A DNA stretch of 64,000 nucleotides from Citrobacter freundii (lineage in GTDB: Bacteria > Bacteroidota > Bacteroidia > Chitinophagales > Chitinophagaceae): the NCBI GenBank assembly GCA_003243445.1, contig QFQQ01000008.1, positions 62,001 to 126,000 on the forward strand, in the 5' to 3' direction. The position numbers were made by a program, and so were the translations under genes. Shown here piece after piece: positions 1 to 9,873 of this stretch. Each line of letters begins with the position of its first letter. Position 1 is the first letter of the stretch. The notes under the pieces are model-generated. The model searched no databases and was not told where the DNA came from. It saw only the letters and a program-made list of their open reading frames with translations.

Positions 1-1628
1 CCAAATACCACATGATCCGCATCCATATAGTTATAGATAAAGCTCTGCCACCAGCCATACCCGGTGCTGTTCATTGTATATTCCGTGTGTTCAAGACTGC
101 TGAATGCATCGCAGGCGATACGGCGTGCATGGACATAACGCGCCGTCGCAAGGTTAGGCGAAATGGCGGCATATACCAGCATCTGTTTGCCCAGGACACT
201 ATCCAGGAAACTCATCCCCTGCCGGAATGCCTGCATGCCGGTTGTTACCTTACTGTCGTAGAATTTATCGGCTTCCTGGGCGCCATGACCAAGAAAGTCG
301 ATCTTGATCATTTCAAAACCCAATGCTTTCATTTTATTGATCGTATGAACGATCCGTTGCTTGGTTGCCGGATGCGTCGGGTCCATCGCCCTGCCGCCAT
401 CGATATCAAGCATGCGGCCATTTTGTTTTGTCCAGGTTTCAGGATACGAATAACCAGCCGAGCCTTCCACTTTCTTATCCGATTTACCCCAATCAGCAAA
501 TGGTGTCCAGTAAATACCGGGCTTTAATCCTTTTTGTTTGCAGCGGTCAACAAATAACTTTAGTTTACTCACATCTCCGTCGATCCCACCGGGAGTCATG
601 TTATCCCAGAACGCATCAAGATCAATGAACAGGCTGGCGTCCCCGCCTCTGAATGCTTTTAATGAATCACCAAAAAAATCAACAACCCTGATCGCTTTTT
701 CAAACGTGATCTTATCCTGTAAAACTCCCCAGCTATTCCAGCCAACGGGTGTTGGTTTTGTCCAGTTGAAGATTTGTTTGGGTTGAAGTGCCGCGTTAAG
801 TTTTGCAAATGTCTCCATGCCATCTCTCCAATCAGCGAAACTTCCGATCAGCATGAGCGGTGATCTTACCATACCATCTTTGCCGGGCAGGATCTTTCCG
901 TGTGCGATCCTGTCGTGGGTTACGACGCTGTCGCTCATGCCGGCATAGAGTTCAAGATTGCTTAAGGTCTGGCCTGATGCGCCCTTAATCCTTATACCGG
1001 ATTTCCAGTTATCCTGTTCAAGCGAACCAAGGATAATTCCATTATTATTGACGGTATTATAAATTGCGGTCACTTCGCTGCTGTTGAATGCTGCATCTTT
1101 CATGGGAGCAGCATTGTACCTTGCCCACATATCGTTATCAAATGGCACGTACAATACGCGGTTATCGGCGCTTTGCTGAAATGAAACATCATCAGTGATC
1201 AATGGCGCCATATAATTTGAAGCGCCCTGCTTATCAAGTATTAACTGCGTTAGTATATAATTTTTTCCGGGGAAAACATAAAACACCTGGCGCATCGCTC
1301 GCCCACTGATCCAGATCGTATGTGAGATGCATTGGGTACCGGCTATCTGCATCTTCCCCGTGGTCTTCATTTCAATATTTGATGTGCGTGTATCAAACTT
1401 CCGGTCTCCCGCAGCAAGAGCATAGGCATTGGAAATTACCTGCTTTCCGTTGAAGCTTATATTGTACTGTCCGTTTTTATTATAAGTGATCAGGTTGTTA
1501 TTGCCAAAACGTATCAGGTATGGCGCATTTTTCTGCGCACTTGCAGTAGTTAAACCAGCTGCGCACAGGATGAACACTGTCGAACGTCTGATGATTTTTT
1601 CCGGAACGGAGATAAGTTTATTGAACAT
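1..1628 (-). CDS. Alpha-galactosidase-like glycoside hydrolase (clan GH-D), 3' end cut by window edge
   Basis: The gene reads from an ATG at 1628 with no stop down to base 3, giving 542 residues; the C-terminus lies outside the window. It starts with a signal-peptide-like stretch ending near TTASAQ, so the product is probably exported. An N-terminal beta-rich part of about 280 residues precedes the TIM barrel. Clan GH-D (GH27/GH36) hallmarks are visible: GWNSWG near residue 295, MIKIDF near residue 440, whose Asp is the expected nucleophile, and RIACDAF near residue 505, whose Asp fits the acid/base. Family knowledge says these enzymes release terminal alpha-galactose from oligosaccharides. 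It follows the symporter gene by 16 bases on the same strand, so hydrolase and transporter are probably co-transcribed. The exact sugar is inferred, not shown. Confidence 0.8.
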   Translation of the reverse strand, partial: MFNKLISVPEKIIRRSTVFILCAAGLTTASAQKNAPYLIRFGNNNLITYNKNGQYNISFNGKQVISNAYALAAGDRKFDTRTSNIEMKTTGKMQIAGTQCISHTIWISGRAMRQVFYVFPGKNYILTQLILDKQGASNYMAPLITDDVSFQQSADNRVLYVPFDNDMWARYNAAPMKDAAFNSSEVTAIYNTVNNNGIILGSLEQDNWKSGIRIKGASGQTLSNLELYAGMSDSVVTHDRIAHGKILPGKDGMVRSPLMLIGSFADWRDGMETFAKLNAALQPKQIFNWTKPTPVGWNSWGVLQDKITFEKAIRVVDFFGDSLKAFRGGDASLFIDLDAFWDNMTPGGIDGDVSKLKLFVDRCKQKGLKPGIYWTPFADWGKSDKKVEGSAGYSYPETWTKQNGRMLDIDGGRAMDPTHPATKQRIVHTINKMKALGFEMIKIDFLGHGAQEADKFYDSKVTTGMQAFRQGMSFLDSVLGKQMLVYAAISPNLATARYVHARRIACDAFSSLEHTEYTMNSTGYGWWQSFIYNYMDADHVVF

Positions 1629-1644
1629 GTGCTGGGTTATATTT

Positions 1645-3243
1645 TTATTGTGCAATGCCTGCAGGTGAGAACAATGTAAACATGAGCACCATCAATATCA
1701 ACAGCAATGCAAAATACCAATGACGGTTTTTCCATGGCACTATGCTGATGGATGAACTTTGTTTAAGTGAAAAAGGTTCTGCCAGCGGTGTATATTTTCC
1801 GATCGCCAGCATGATACATACGGTGATCAAAAAAAGGATCGCCAGTACGTGCAGGTAATGAAGGCCTGTTTCGAAAACGAACTGCGTGGCGGTATAGCTC
1901 AATACAAAAAAGCTGATACCGATCTTTGCAGCTACCGGAGGAACACGTTTTGTAAGTAATCCAACTACCATGATCGTGAATACCGGTACACTGAAAAAGC
2001 TGGACACTTTTTGCAGATAATTGTAAAAACCCCCATCAAAGAACATGATATACGGAGAGAAACAAATGGCTGCCAGCGTCACCAATACCTGCAGGGTCTT
2101 ACCGCTTCTCACCAGTTTTTTTTCATCCGCCGGTTTTCCTTCCTTTTCAAGCCAGGGCTTGTAAAGATTCATGATGAATAAGGTTCCGGTGCTGTTAAGT
2201 CCTGCATTGAATGTGCTCAATGCACCGCCGAAGACGATTGCGGCAACAAGGCCTATCAAGACAGGCGGAAGGATATCACTTACCAATCTTGGGAAAGCCG
2301 TTGCGGTATTATCGAGATGCGGATAGAGATGCACGGCGATCAACCCCGGAATATTCAACAATACGGGGGCGAACAGCTTCCCTACGCAAGCGAGCGAGAT
2401 GCCCTTCTGACTTTCCGCAAGATTGCGTGAAGCCAATGCTTCCTGTACGATGTATTGTTCCATACCCCAGTAATAGATGTTCACCAGCAGCATACCTGTA
2501 AACAATGTTCCGAATGGCAACACATCATGCGGGCCGCCAATCGCATTGAGGTGTTCGCGGTGTTCTGTGGTCAATTTGCCAACACCATCCAGTACACTGC
2601 CATCACCCAGGAACCGGAATCCGTAATAGACGATAAAGCCCCCGCCGATCAGCATACCAATTCCCTGCACTACATCTGTAACGGTGATCGCTTTTAAACC
2701 GCCGAGCACCGTATACAGGCAGCCAATGATACCAACGGTTGCCACCAGCAAACGGATCGTATCAAAATAACTTAAACCGAACTGGCGGTCGAGATGAAAG
2801 ATGCCATTCAAGGCTACTGCGCAGCCGTATAATACGGATGGTATCAGGTTGACAAAATAGCTGAGAAGGAAAATGACGGATACAATGCGTTGTGTTTGCC
2901 TGTCGAATCTTTTTGCCAGAAAATCCGGCGTTGTTACCGCACCGATCTTCAGGTAGACCGGCATCAGGAACTCAGCCACGATCAGCATTGCAAGGATGGA
3001 GCTCATGCCCCATGCCATTACAGACATATTGGTTGTATATACAAATTCATTTTCACCAATGAACTGGTTAGCGCTCATATTGGTGAGGAACAGTGAACAG
3101 CCGATCATCCAAAAGCTGAAACTCCTGTTGCCCAGGTAATAGCTGATAGGCGTTTTAAGTTGCTGTTTCCTGGTGAAATAAACAGAAATGCCTGCGGCTA
3201 TCATAGTAACCGTAAGAAAGCTGACAAGTATCATTACATTCAT
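1645..3243 (-). CDS. Sodium/solute symporter (SSS family), sugar type
   Basis: This is a polytopic membrane protein of 532 residues in the SSS (SLC5) family, which couples sodium entry to uptake of sugars or similar solutes. Visible hallmarks are TNMSANQFIGENE in the first helices, the LGGLKAITVTDVVQG block typical of the family, NIYYWGMEQYIVQ in the region that in vibrio SGLT reads NIYYWG, and a helix with STFNAGLNSTGTLF. About 13 to 14 hydrophobic segments are present. I prefer the ATG at 3243; an in-frame TTG two codons earlier (3249) is the alternative. It lies 10 bases after the GntR-family gene and 16 before the alpha-galactosidase-like gene, so the likely cargo is a galactoside or its product. 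Substrate is inferred from context. Confidence 0.85.
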   Translation of the reverse strand: MNVMILVSFLTVTMIAAGISVYFTRKQQLKTPISYYLGNRSFSFWMIGCSLFLTNMSANQFIGENEFVYTTNMSVMAWGMSSILAMLIVAEFLMPVYLKIGAVTTPDFLAKRFDRQTQRIVSVIFLLSYFVNLIPSVLYGCAVALNGIFHLDRQFGLSYFDTIRLLVATVGIIGCLYTVLGGLKAITVTDVVQGIGMLIGGGFIVYYGFRFLGDGSVLDGVGKLTTEHREHLNAIGGPHDVLPFGTLFTGMLLVNIYYWGMEQYIVQEALASRNLAESQKGISLACVGKLFAPVLLNIPGLIAVHLYPHLDNTATAFPRLVSDILPPVLIGLVAAIVFGGALSTFNAGLNSTGTLFIMNLYKPWLEKEGKPADEKKLVRSGKTLQVLVTLAAICFSPYIMFFDGGFYNYLQKVSSFFSVPVFTIMVVGLLTKRVPPVAAKIGISFFVLSYTATQFVFETGLHYLHVLAILFLITVCIMLAIGKYTPLAEPFSLKQSSSISIVPWKNRHWYFALLLILMVLMFTLFSPAGIAQ

Positions 3244-3253
3244 AAGCAAGTAA

Positions 3254-4270
3254 TCACAATGAACCCCTGCGTAATAAAATGGTTGGAATAACTTCCTGGA
3301 TCTTTTTCCGTTTTACAATAAAATCCGCGGCTCTCTGTGCCATCAGCGAGAAATCTGTTGAATAAGTAGTGATGCCATCAAAGATGATCTCTTTAACCAC
3401 TTCATCATTATGTGATAACACGCCGATATCTTTTCCAAGCCTGAAGCCCTTTGCCTTGGCATCTTTCAGCATCTGCCAGAGCTCTGCATTGTTGATCGTA
3501 AAATAAACATATCCTTTCTCAAGCGACTCCGGAATGTACTCTGTGCGGATAACGCTTTTGATCTTAAAGTCCCTGATGAATTTTTTATACGCATTGATGA
3601 TCTCGATCGGTGTATCCGAAGCCGGCCGGTGATAGTGGATCATCCCTTTGAATTTTTTGATAGCAGGCGCAAGACTTGAGAATGCTTTGTAGGATGATTC
3701 TTCAAATTCCTGGACAACATAAGAGTGTTCTTCAGGCAGTTTTTCCAGCCTGTCGATCATCAGGAATTTGTTCATGGGTAAGATAGACAGAATCTCTGCT
3801 GTGCGTTTATGCGGAATAGGCGCCACCACGTACATGCCATATTTACCTCTCACCTTGGAAATAATGCTTTCAAATACATCAATGTTATTATGGTGAAAGA
3901 AAATATCGATGTGTACGTTCTTCCCTACCCTGTCTCTGAAAGTTTTATAGAACACTTCCTGGAAGCTGTCAAAAGCGAAGATGACGAGCGCTATGCGCAG
4001 ATGATTTTCTGTATTCTCTTCGGACACAAAAAAACCAATCCGGTTTTTGGACTCTACAATACCGCGGCTGATCAGCTCTTTATAACCCTTGGCAATGGTT
4101 TCCCTGGCAAACCCCAGCTCTTTTATAAGACTGTTGACCGAAGGCAGCATATCTCCCTTGGAGATCAGTTTATCATTGATGGCGTTGATAATTCCCTGAA
4201 CGAGCTGCTCATGTTTGGAAAGGCCCTGTATACTTTCCAGCTCTCTGACCTGTTCGTAGACGTTCTGCAT
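3254..4270 (-). CDS. GntR-family transcriptional regulator with LacI-like sensor domain
   Basis: A 338-residue one-component regulator. Residues about 15-85 form a GntR winged helix (GDMLPSVNSLIKELGFARE followed by YKELISRGIVES). The rest, from about residue 90 to the end, resembles a periplasmic-binding/LacI-type sensor (LRIALVIFAFDSFQEVFY, DIGVLSHNDEVVKEIIFDGI, then a late MAQRAADFIVKRKK segment). This architecture is common in Bacteroidota for sugar-responsive regulators. It is the first gene of a minus-strand operon with a symporter and an alpha-galactosidase-like enzyme, so it probably controls them in response to a sugar ligand. The ligand and operator are not evident. The start ATG at 4270 is the only one before the winged helix. 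Confidence 0.85.
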   Translation of the reverse strand: MQNVYEQVRELESIQGLSKHEQLVQGIINAINDKLISKGDMLPSVNSLIKELGFARETIAKGYKELISRGIVESKNRIGFFVSEENTENHLRIALVIFAFDSFQEVFYKTFRDRVGKNVHIDIFFHHNNIDVFESIISKVRGKYGMYVVAPIPHKRTAEILSILPMNKFLMIDRLEKLPEEHSYVVQEFEESSYKAFSSLAPAIKKFKGMIHYHRPASDTPIEIINAYKKFIRDFKIKSVIRTEYIPESLEKGYVYFTINNAELWQMLKDAKAKGFRLGKDIGVLSHNDEVVKEIIFDGITTYSTDFSLMAQRAADFIVKRKKIQEVIPTILLRRGSL

Positions 4271-4420
4271 TTTAACAATGCCGGTGGCAGTGGTTTTAGG
4301 TTGACAAGATCGTTTGCGCTAAATCTGTACTATTCTATTCTACCCTTCAAATGTAGGAGAGTTTTTATGAATTCCTGAAATATTTTTTTGAGAAAAGCAC
4401 CGGATATTTTTAAAAATAAA

Positions 4421-4455
4421 ATTGCCCGGTTCTCTCATGAGAGACACCGGGCAAT
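4421..4455 (-). terminator. Rho-independent terminator hairpin
   Basis: A perfect 10-bp stem (attgcccggt / accgggcaat) encloses an inner tctct/agaga stem. It lies 26 bases past the stop of the DUF1624 gene, and on the minus strand the stem is followed by a T-rich stretch. It separates that gene from the GntR operon downstream. Confidence 0.8.
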
Positions 4456-4481
4456 CAGTGTAATGATCGGCCTGAACGATC

Positions 4482-5675
4482 TTACAGGTAACTCAGCCAC
4501 CATTGCTGGTGTGTTTTTTTGTATTGACCATACCATTTGCATGGGTAATACATGGTCAGCACAATTCCGATCCAGATGATGTATACGATCCACAACGGAT
4601 AACCAAATGAAGCGGGTCTGAACAGGAATGGCGATGCCGGATCACTTGCCTGGGCCATGGTATGCCCGCTGGCAAAGAATAAGATCATGCAGACGATATG
4701 GATCAGGAGAAAATGTATGACATAATAAAAGAACGGAACGCTTCCGTACACCGTTGCAAACCTTACAAATTTTCCCGACCAGTTTTCTGAGATCGCCAGG
4801 AAGATCAGCGCCGGCCCAAGCGTCATACAGGCATATTGAAGTGACGGTGGATATTTAGACACCCGGAAAAAGGAAAGAATGCTATAGATCGTACTGGCCT
4901 GTACAGACCATTTATCGGTATCTCCATAAAGATTCGGTAAGCGCAATACAAGGAAGAGAACGATCATTACAAAACCAAGTTGCAGGAGGATCTTCCTGCG
5001 TTTAGCCGGATCAATATCTTTTGTATATAATTTTCCGGCGGCATATCCTAACAGCATGATTGCTGTCCATGGAAGGATCGCATAACCGATCAATGCAAGA
5101 TGATTTGCTCCAAGTGGCAATAATGTTCCCGGAGTGGTAAGCAGTAAACGCAGGATCACCGATGCTGTTCCGGTCTGCGGAAGCTGAACATAGTCCAGCA
5201 GATTATGCCCAAGAAAAATGATCAGCCCCGTAACCAGTATCAATTTATATGAACCCCGCACAAGCAGTCCAAGTATGATCATGCTCCAGCCGATGGCCCA
5301 AATCACAAGAATGAGAATAAGATTGTACTTTGGATCGAATGTCATAATAAGGCTCATGACTGCGATCTCCACGATGACCAGCCAGATCCCCCGACTGATC
5401 AGATACCTGCTCAGTGCTGCTTTGCTCTTCCGTTGACCAACCAGGTAAGCGGATAGCCCGGAAAGAAAAACAAACACTGGAGCACAGAAATGTGTAATGA
5501 TCCGGGTGAAGAAGATCGGGGGCGTGGTGGTAGCCAGATCGATCGGATTGTTAATGATCGCGGGCTGATGAAAGTAGTCCCGCACATGATCAAGCGCCAT
5601 GATGATCATGATCAATCCCCGCAGGAGATCGATGGACTGAATGCGTTTTCTGATAAAGTCCTGATTGGGCTGCAT
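4482..5675 (-). CDS. DUF1624 / heparan-glucosaminide acetyltransferase-like membrane protein
   Basis: A 397-residue polytopic inner-membrane protein with about ten hydrophobic segments. The N-terminal RIQSIDLLRGLIMIIMALDH followed by VRDYF is the signature of the DUF1624/HGSNAT_cat family, in which the His of the first loop is thought to take part in acyl transfer. A second block, FCAPVFVFLSGLSAYLVGQ, also fits. The family is predicted to acetylate a sugar or cell-envelope substrate, but the substrate here is unknown. The reading frame is open upstream to a TTG at 5714; the ATG at 5675 (MQPNQDF) is preferred because it directly precedes the conserved block. It is monocistronic, with a strong hairpin terminator 3'. 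Confidence 0.8.
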   Translation of the reverse strand: MQPNQDFIRKRIQSIDLLRGLIMIIMALDHVRDYFHQPAIINNPIDLATTTPPIFFTRIITHFCAPVFVFLSGLSAYLVGQRKSKAALSRYLISRGIWLVIVEIAVMSLIMTFDPKYNLILILVIWAIGWSMIILGLLVRGSYKLILVTGLIIFLGHNLLDYVQLPQTGTASVILRLLLTTPGTLLPLGANHLALIGYAILPWTAIMLLGYAAGKLYTKDIDPAKRRKILLQLGFVMIVLFLVLRLPNLYGDTDKWSVQASTIYSILSFFRVSKYPPSLQYACMTLGPALIFLAISENWSGKFVRFATVYGSVPFFYYVIHFLLIHIVCMILFFASGHTMAQASDPASPFLFRPASFGYPLWIVYIIWIGIVLTMYYPCKWYGQYKKTHQQWWLSYL

Positions 5676-5851
5676 ACCGTTTTGGTTTGTCTGAAGATAA
5701 ACGATTTGAAGCAAAGATGATCACTGAAAGTTTGAGCGGTTATGATGAATGATAGGATCCCATCCGCTTATAACTGATCTTCCTGTTCGTGTGAGCCATC
5801 GCGGGCAGGCCACAGTTTTGGAGTGTATCCGGCTTCGGCGTATATTGGCTG

Positions 5852-7012
5852 ATGCGTAGAAAAATTCTGATCGGCATCGCCATCTTTTTGCTGATAGCAT
5901 TGATTGGTTTCTTTGGTTTTGTTCCCAGGATCGTTGACAAAAGCAGGAACACCGTCTGTGCAAAAACAGTTACTCTGCCTGCACATGCCTGGTATGATTC
6001 CCTTTCTTTTGTTGCCGATCTTCATTGCGATGAGTTGTTATGGAAACGCAACCTTCTCAAAAAGCATGAGTATGGTCATGTGGATCTTCCGCGTTTGCAG
6101 GAAGCGAACATCGCTTTTCAGGTTTTTACCATTGTAAGTAAAACACCACGCAATCAGAATTACGATAGTAACAGTGATAAAACGGATAACATCACCTTGT
6201 TAAGTCTTGCGCAGCTTCGTCCTATCCGCACCTGGTTCAGCCTGAAGGCCCGCGGATTGAATCAATGCAGGCAATTGTATCGTTATGCCGATGGGTCTGA
6301 CGGACAATTCAGGGTGATCGAAAGCGGAAAACAATTGCAACAGCTGATCGCAGACCGTAAGGCAAACCGCAAACTTGTTGGTGGCATGCTTGGTCTTGAA
6401 GGAGCACACTGTCTTGAAGGTGATCTGCGGAATCTTGATGATTTTTACAAAGCTGGTGTCCGTTATATTGGTCTTGCGCATTTCTTCGATAATGAATGGG
6501 CCGGTTCCGCGCATGGCGTAGAAAAATACGGGCTGACTGATGCCGGCAAAAAGCTGGTAAGGAAAATGGACAGTTTGCATATCCTGATCGATCTGGCCCA
6601 TGCATCTCCTAAAACGATCGCGGATGTATTTGCGTTGACCTCCGGCCCACTTATCGTATCGCATACAGGCGTGCAGGGGATCTGCAACAACCCGAGAAAT
6701 CTTTCGGATCAGCAACTCGCCGAACTTTCCAAACGCGATGCACTGATCGGCATTGGTCTTTGGGAAACCGCCGTTTGCGGTACAGACGCGGCTGCCACCG
6801 CCAAAAGTGTCCGCTATGCCGTTGACCATATCGGAATCGACAAAGTAGCGATCGGCTCCGATTTCGATGGCGCCATTGAAGCTCCTTTTGATATTACAGG
6901 TTTCCCCCTACTCGTAACCGCCCTGGAAAAAGAAGGGTTTAATAAACCAGAGATTGAAAAAATATTGGGAGGGAATGTGAGGGAGTTTCTACTTAGGAAT
7001 TTACCTAAGTGA
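5852..7012 (+). CDS. Membrane dipeptidase (peptidase M19, renal dipeptidase family)
   Basis: A 386-residue zinc dipeptidase. The N-terminus (KILIGIAIFLLIALIGFFGF) is a membrane anchor or signal, placing the enzyme in the periplasm. Metal-site motifs of family M19 are in order: DLHCD near residue 55, GLEGAH near 181, LAHFFDNEWAGSAHG near 207, LIDLAHAS near 247, VSHTG near 270, and GSDFDGA near 334. These enzymes hydrolyse dipeptides, including some with D-amino acids, which fits peptide scavenging or envelope turnover. It is divergent from the DUF1624 gene and followed by a 9-bp-unit repeat element. Start ATG at 5852 gives the whole anchor. Confidence 0.9.
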   Translation: MRRKILIGIAIFLLIALIGFFGFVPRIVDKSRNTVCAKTVTLPAHAWYDSLSFVADLHCDELLWKRNLLKKHEYGHVDLPRLQEANIAFQVFTIVSKTPRNQNYDSNSDKTDNITLLSLAQLRPIRTWFSLKARGLNQCRQLYRYADGSDGQFRVIESGKQLQQLIADRKANRKLVGGMLGLEGAHCLEGDLRNLDDFYKAGVRYIGLAHFFDNEWAGSAHGVEKYGLTDAGKKLVRKMDSLHILIDLAHASPKTIADVFALTSGPLIVSHTGVQGICNNPRNLSDQQLAELSKRDALIGIGLWETAVCGTDAAATAKSVRYAVDHIGIDKVAIGSDFDGAIEAPFDITGFPLLVTALEKEGFNKPEIEKILGGNVREFLLRNLPK

Positions 7013-7020
7013 TAAGAGAT

Positions 7021-7119
7021 GGTTTGAGAGGTTTCAGAAGTTCCAGAGGTTTCAGAAGTTTCATAGGTTGTGCGTAAACCTGTGGAACTTCTGGAACCTT
7101 TGAAACTTCTGGAACTTTT
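7021..7119. repeat. Nine-bp-unit palindromic repeat, copy 1
   Basis: The left arm is a run of 9-bp units of the form RGTTYCADA (ggtttcaga, agttccaga and variants); after a short spacer (tgcgt) the right arm carries the complementary units. It fills most of the 331-base gap between the M19 and DUF5916 genes; the remaining bases (7120-7343) show nothing clear beyond AT-rich promoter-like sequence. Confidence 0.85.
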
Positions 7120-7343
7120 CTCTCCTGCTTTCGTCCCGCATTTCCTCCCCCACATGTAAAAATTTTTTCTTCCGCGATCATCTTTCATCTATTTGTGATG
7201 TGTTATTGGAAAGAAGTTGCGAGGAATTCCGTTCATAACAATTAGTGACCACTAGTAAAGCATTCTGGTTTTATTAACAGCACAGTTGTAACGAATCCCT
7301 AGGGTGCCCCGTTTCTTTGTAAAACCAATACCACAACTCTGTA

Positions 7344-9779
7344 ATGACACGTTTTTTTGTGAGCATATCACTGCTATGTTGCTTTGCCGCCCAATCTCAA
7401 ACTGTAAAACAGGTGCCGGCTGTTCGTACCACTCTTCCCATAACTCTCGATGGTATTCCTGATGAAGAAGCCTGGAAACAGGCCCCGGTCATTTCCGACT
7501 TCGTGGAGATGAGACCTCATTTCGGCCTTGCTGAAAGACCAGAAAGCAGGACAACCGCCTATCTTCTTTATGACGATGACTTCGTTTACTTCGGCGGATA
7601 CAACCGCGAACGTACACGCGATAGCGTTGCCACCCAACTGGCGGGCCGGGATGAAGTTGGCGTAAACGATTTTATCGGGATCGTATTTGATACATACCAG
7701 GATAAGATCAACGGACTTGGTTTTTATGTTACGGCATTGAATGAACAGTTTGATATGAAATATGCCATCGGCGATGAAGATGGAAGCTGGAACGCCGTGT
7801 ATCATACCAAAACCAATATTACAGATAGCGGCTGGTCATTTGAAATGCGTATTCCCTACAGCGCACTCCGGTTCAGCAAAGAAAAACTGCAGAACTGGAA
7901 TATTCATATCCTTCGCCGCAGGGCCAAACTCGGTCAGCAGTTCTCCTGGAGCCCGGTTGATCCTACAAAGTTTGGGTTTATGAACCAGGCGGGAACATGG
8001 GCTGGCCTGCAGGATATCAAACCACCTTTGCGCCTTTCATTTTCCCCGTATTTTTCAACTTATCTCACCCGCAATCCTTCTATAGATAATAACTGGCATA
8101 CTTCTGTAAATGGCGGTATGGATGTGAAGTATGGGATCTCAGATGGATTTACCATGGATATGACCCTGATCCCCGATTTCGGACAGGTTCAAAGTGATAA
8201 CCAGGTGCTGAACCTGTCGCCATTTGAAGTCCGCTTTAACGAAAACAGGGCTTTCTTTAATGAAGGGACCGAGCTGTTCAATAAAGGAAATCTTTTCTAT
8301 AGCCGCCGGATCGGAGGAACGCCTATTAATTACGGTTCGGCTTATTCAAACCTGAAGCCTGATGAGAAAGTAATTGAAAACCCGGTTCAGACAAAATTGC
8401 TCAACGCTACAAAGATCAGCGGGCGGACAAAGAAAAAATTGGGTATCGGTTTTTTCAATGCGATCACCAAAGCACAATACGCAGTTATTGAAGATGGTTC
8501 AAAGCAGCAGCATACTGTGGAAACCAGCCCGCTGACCAATTACAATATTCTTGTGCTTGATCAGGGTATGAAGAATAACTCACGGGTCACACTTATAAAT
8601 ACCAATGTGTGGCGGAGTGGTAAGACCTACGATGCAAATGTGAGTTCGGTAGACTGGGACCTGTACGATAATAATGTAAACTGGAATGCCTGGGGGCAGA
8701 TCGCACATAGCCGCCTGATCGGTTATGAAGCGCCGGGAAAAACGCTGGCGGGAAATATGTATCGCTTGTTCTTTGGCAAATTCAAAGGAAGATTCAATTT
8801 CGACGTTCACCGCTGGCTCAGCGATGATAAATATAACCAGAATGACATGGGGTATTTTACCAACAACAACTATGTCACGCACGGGTTCTATGCCGGATAT
8901 AAATGGGTAAAGCCTAAAAGTTTTTACAATAATATTTACATTAATCTTAATGGAAACTATACCCAACTGTTCAAACCAAGGCAGTACCAGGATTTTAAAT
9001 TCAACGGCAACGTGAATGGTCAATTAAAAAATCTCTGGACAGTTGGTATTAACGGCGATATCCGCCCCAAGAGCAACGATTTTTATGAAGCACGTCTCGA
9101 TGGCTGGAAAGTAAAGCAACCATCTTCCTGGATGAAAGGCTTTTGGGTGAATACAAACTCTGCTAAGAAATATACTGTTTCACTGGAAATGTATCATCGT
9201 GTTTCCGGTAAATACAATACCAGCAACCTGGAAATGTTTTTGAGCAATAACTATCGTTTCAATAATAAATTAAGTGTAGGCCTCTCCAATTATCTTGAAA
9301 TGCACAACCGAAATTTTGGTTTTGCTACGCGTACGCAGAATAATGACAGTGTGATCATGAGTTTACGCAGGATCCGTACTGCCGAGAACATAATGAATGT
9401 GAAATATAATTTCACGAACAGGATGTGGCTTACCCTGCGTGTACGCCACTACTGGAGCAAAGTAAAATATTCAGATTTTATGAACCTGAAACCTGATGGA
9501 GAAGTGGAGACGATCGCTTCTTACAACGGACGGAATCCGGATATCAACGTAAACCTCTTCAATGTCGACATGAACTATACCTGGCAGTTTGGCCCCGGAA
9601 GTTTCATCAATATAACCTGGAAAACCTCTTCAGAATTATATGATCAGCTGGTTGCCGAACGATACTACCGCAACCTCCGTAAATCCGTTGATGCGCCGTC
9701 GTTCAACAGCCTTTCGTTGAAAGTGATCTATTTCCTGGATTATCTTACATTGCAAAAGAAAAAACAAGTAAAGGGATAA
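7344..9779 (+). CDS. DUF5916 outer-membrane protein with CBM9-like N-terminal domain
   Basis: An 811-residue exported protein with a signal peptide (FFVSISLLCCFAAQSQ). Residues about 25-220 resemble a family 9 carbohydrate-binding domain (LPITLDGIPDEEAWKQAP, FDTYQDKINGLGFYV, WSFEMRIPYSALRF). The rest matches DUF5916 (DFGQVQSDNQVLNLSPFEV, FNENRAFFNEGTELF) and alternates polar and aromatic residues as an outer-membrane beta-barrel would. Such proteins are widespread in Bacteroidota; their function is not established, and a role in binding or passage of glycans or peptides is only inferred. It stands alone between the M19 dipeptidase and a convergent MORN-repeat gene. Confidence 0.85.
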   Translation: MTRFFVSISLLCCFAAQSQTVKQVPAVRTTLPITLDGIPDEEAWKQAPVISDFVEMRPHFGLAERPESRTTAYLLYDDDFVYFGGYNRERTRDSVATQLAGRDEVGVNDFIGIVFDTYQDKINGLGFYVTALNEQFDMKYAIGDEDGSWNAVYHTKTNITDSGWSFEMRIPYSALRFSKEKLQNWNIHILRRRAKLGQQFSWSPVDPTKFGFMNQAGTWAGLQDIKPPLRLSFSPYFSTYLTRNPSIDNNWHTSVNGGMDVKYGISDGFTMDMTLIPDFGQVQSDNQVLNLSPFEVRFNENRAFFNEGTELFNKGNLFYSRRIGGTPINYGSAYSNLKPDEKVIENPVQTKLLNATKISGRTKKKLGIGFFNAITKAQYAVIEDGSKQQHTVETSPLTNYNILVLDQGMKNNSRVTLINTNVWRSGKTYDANVSSVDWDLYDNNVNWNAWGQIAHSRLIGYEAPGKTLAGNMYRLFFGKFKGRFNFDVHRWLSDDKYNQNDMGYFTNNNYVTHGFYAGYKWVKPKSFYNNIYINLNGNYTQLFKPRQYQDFKFNGNVNGQLKNLWTVGINGDIRPKSNDFYEARLDGWKVKQPSSWMKGFWVNTNSAKKYTVSLEMYHRVSGKYNTSNLEMFLSNNYRFNNKLSVGLSNYLEMHNRNFGFATRTQNNDSVIMSLRRIRTAENIMNVKYNFTNRMWLTLRVRHYWSKVKYSDFMNLKPDGEVETIASYNGRNPDINVNLFNVDMNYTWQFGPGSFINITWKTSSELYDQLVAERYYRNLRKSVDAPSFNSLSLKVIYFLDYLTLQKKKQVKG

Positions 9780-9784
9780 GGTGG

Positions 9785-9872
9785 AATGTCGGATGTTGGA
9801 TGATCGATGTTCGATCTCAGCCTGAAATAAACTGATGCCGATCATTGGTCATCGAACGTTCAACATCGAAGG
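9785..9872. repeat. Palindromic repeat of the 'gatgttggat' family, copy 1
   Basis: The left arm holds ggatgttggatgatcgatg and the right arm its imperfect complement (cgaacgttcaacatcga). It lies between two convergent genes and may act as a bidirectional terminator. Related copies are at 26.9 and 34.9 kb. Confidence 0.6.
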
Positions 9873-9873
9873 A

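Noticed and set aside
3809..4378. Long open frame on the plus strand over the GntR gene
   Set aside because: It is the antisense of the regulator's conserved sequence, has no recognisable domain, and the minus-strand reading explains the region fully.
6200..6829. A 209-codon open frame on the minus strand inside the dipeptidase gene
   Set aside because: The plus strand carries all M19 metal-site motifs in one frame; the antisense frame has no family.
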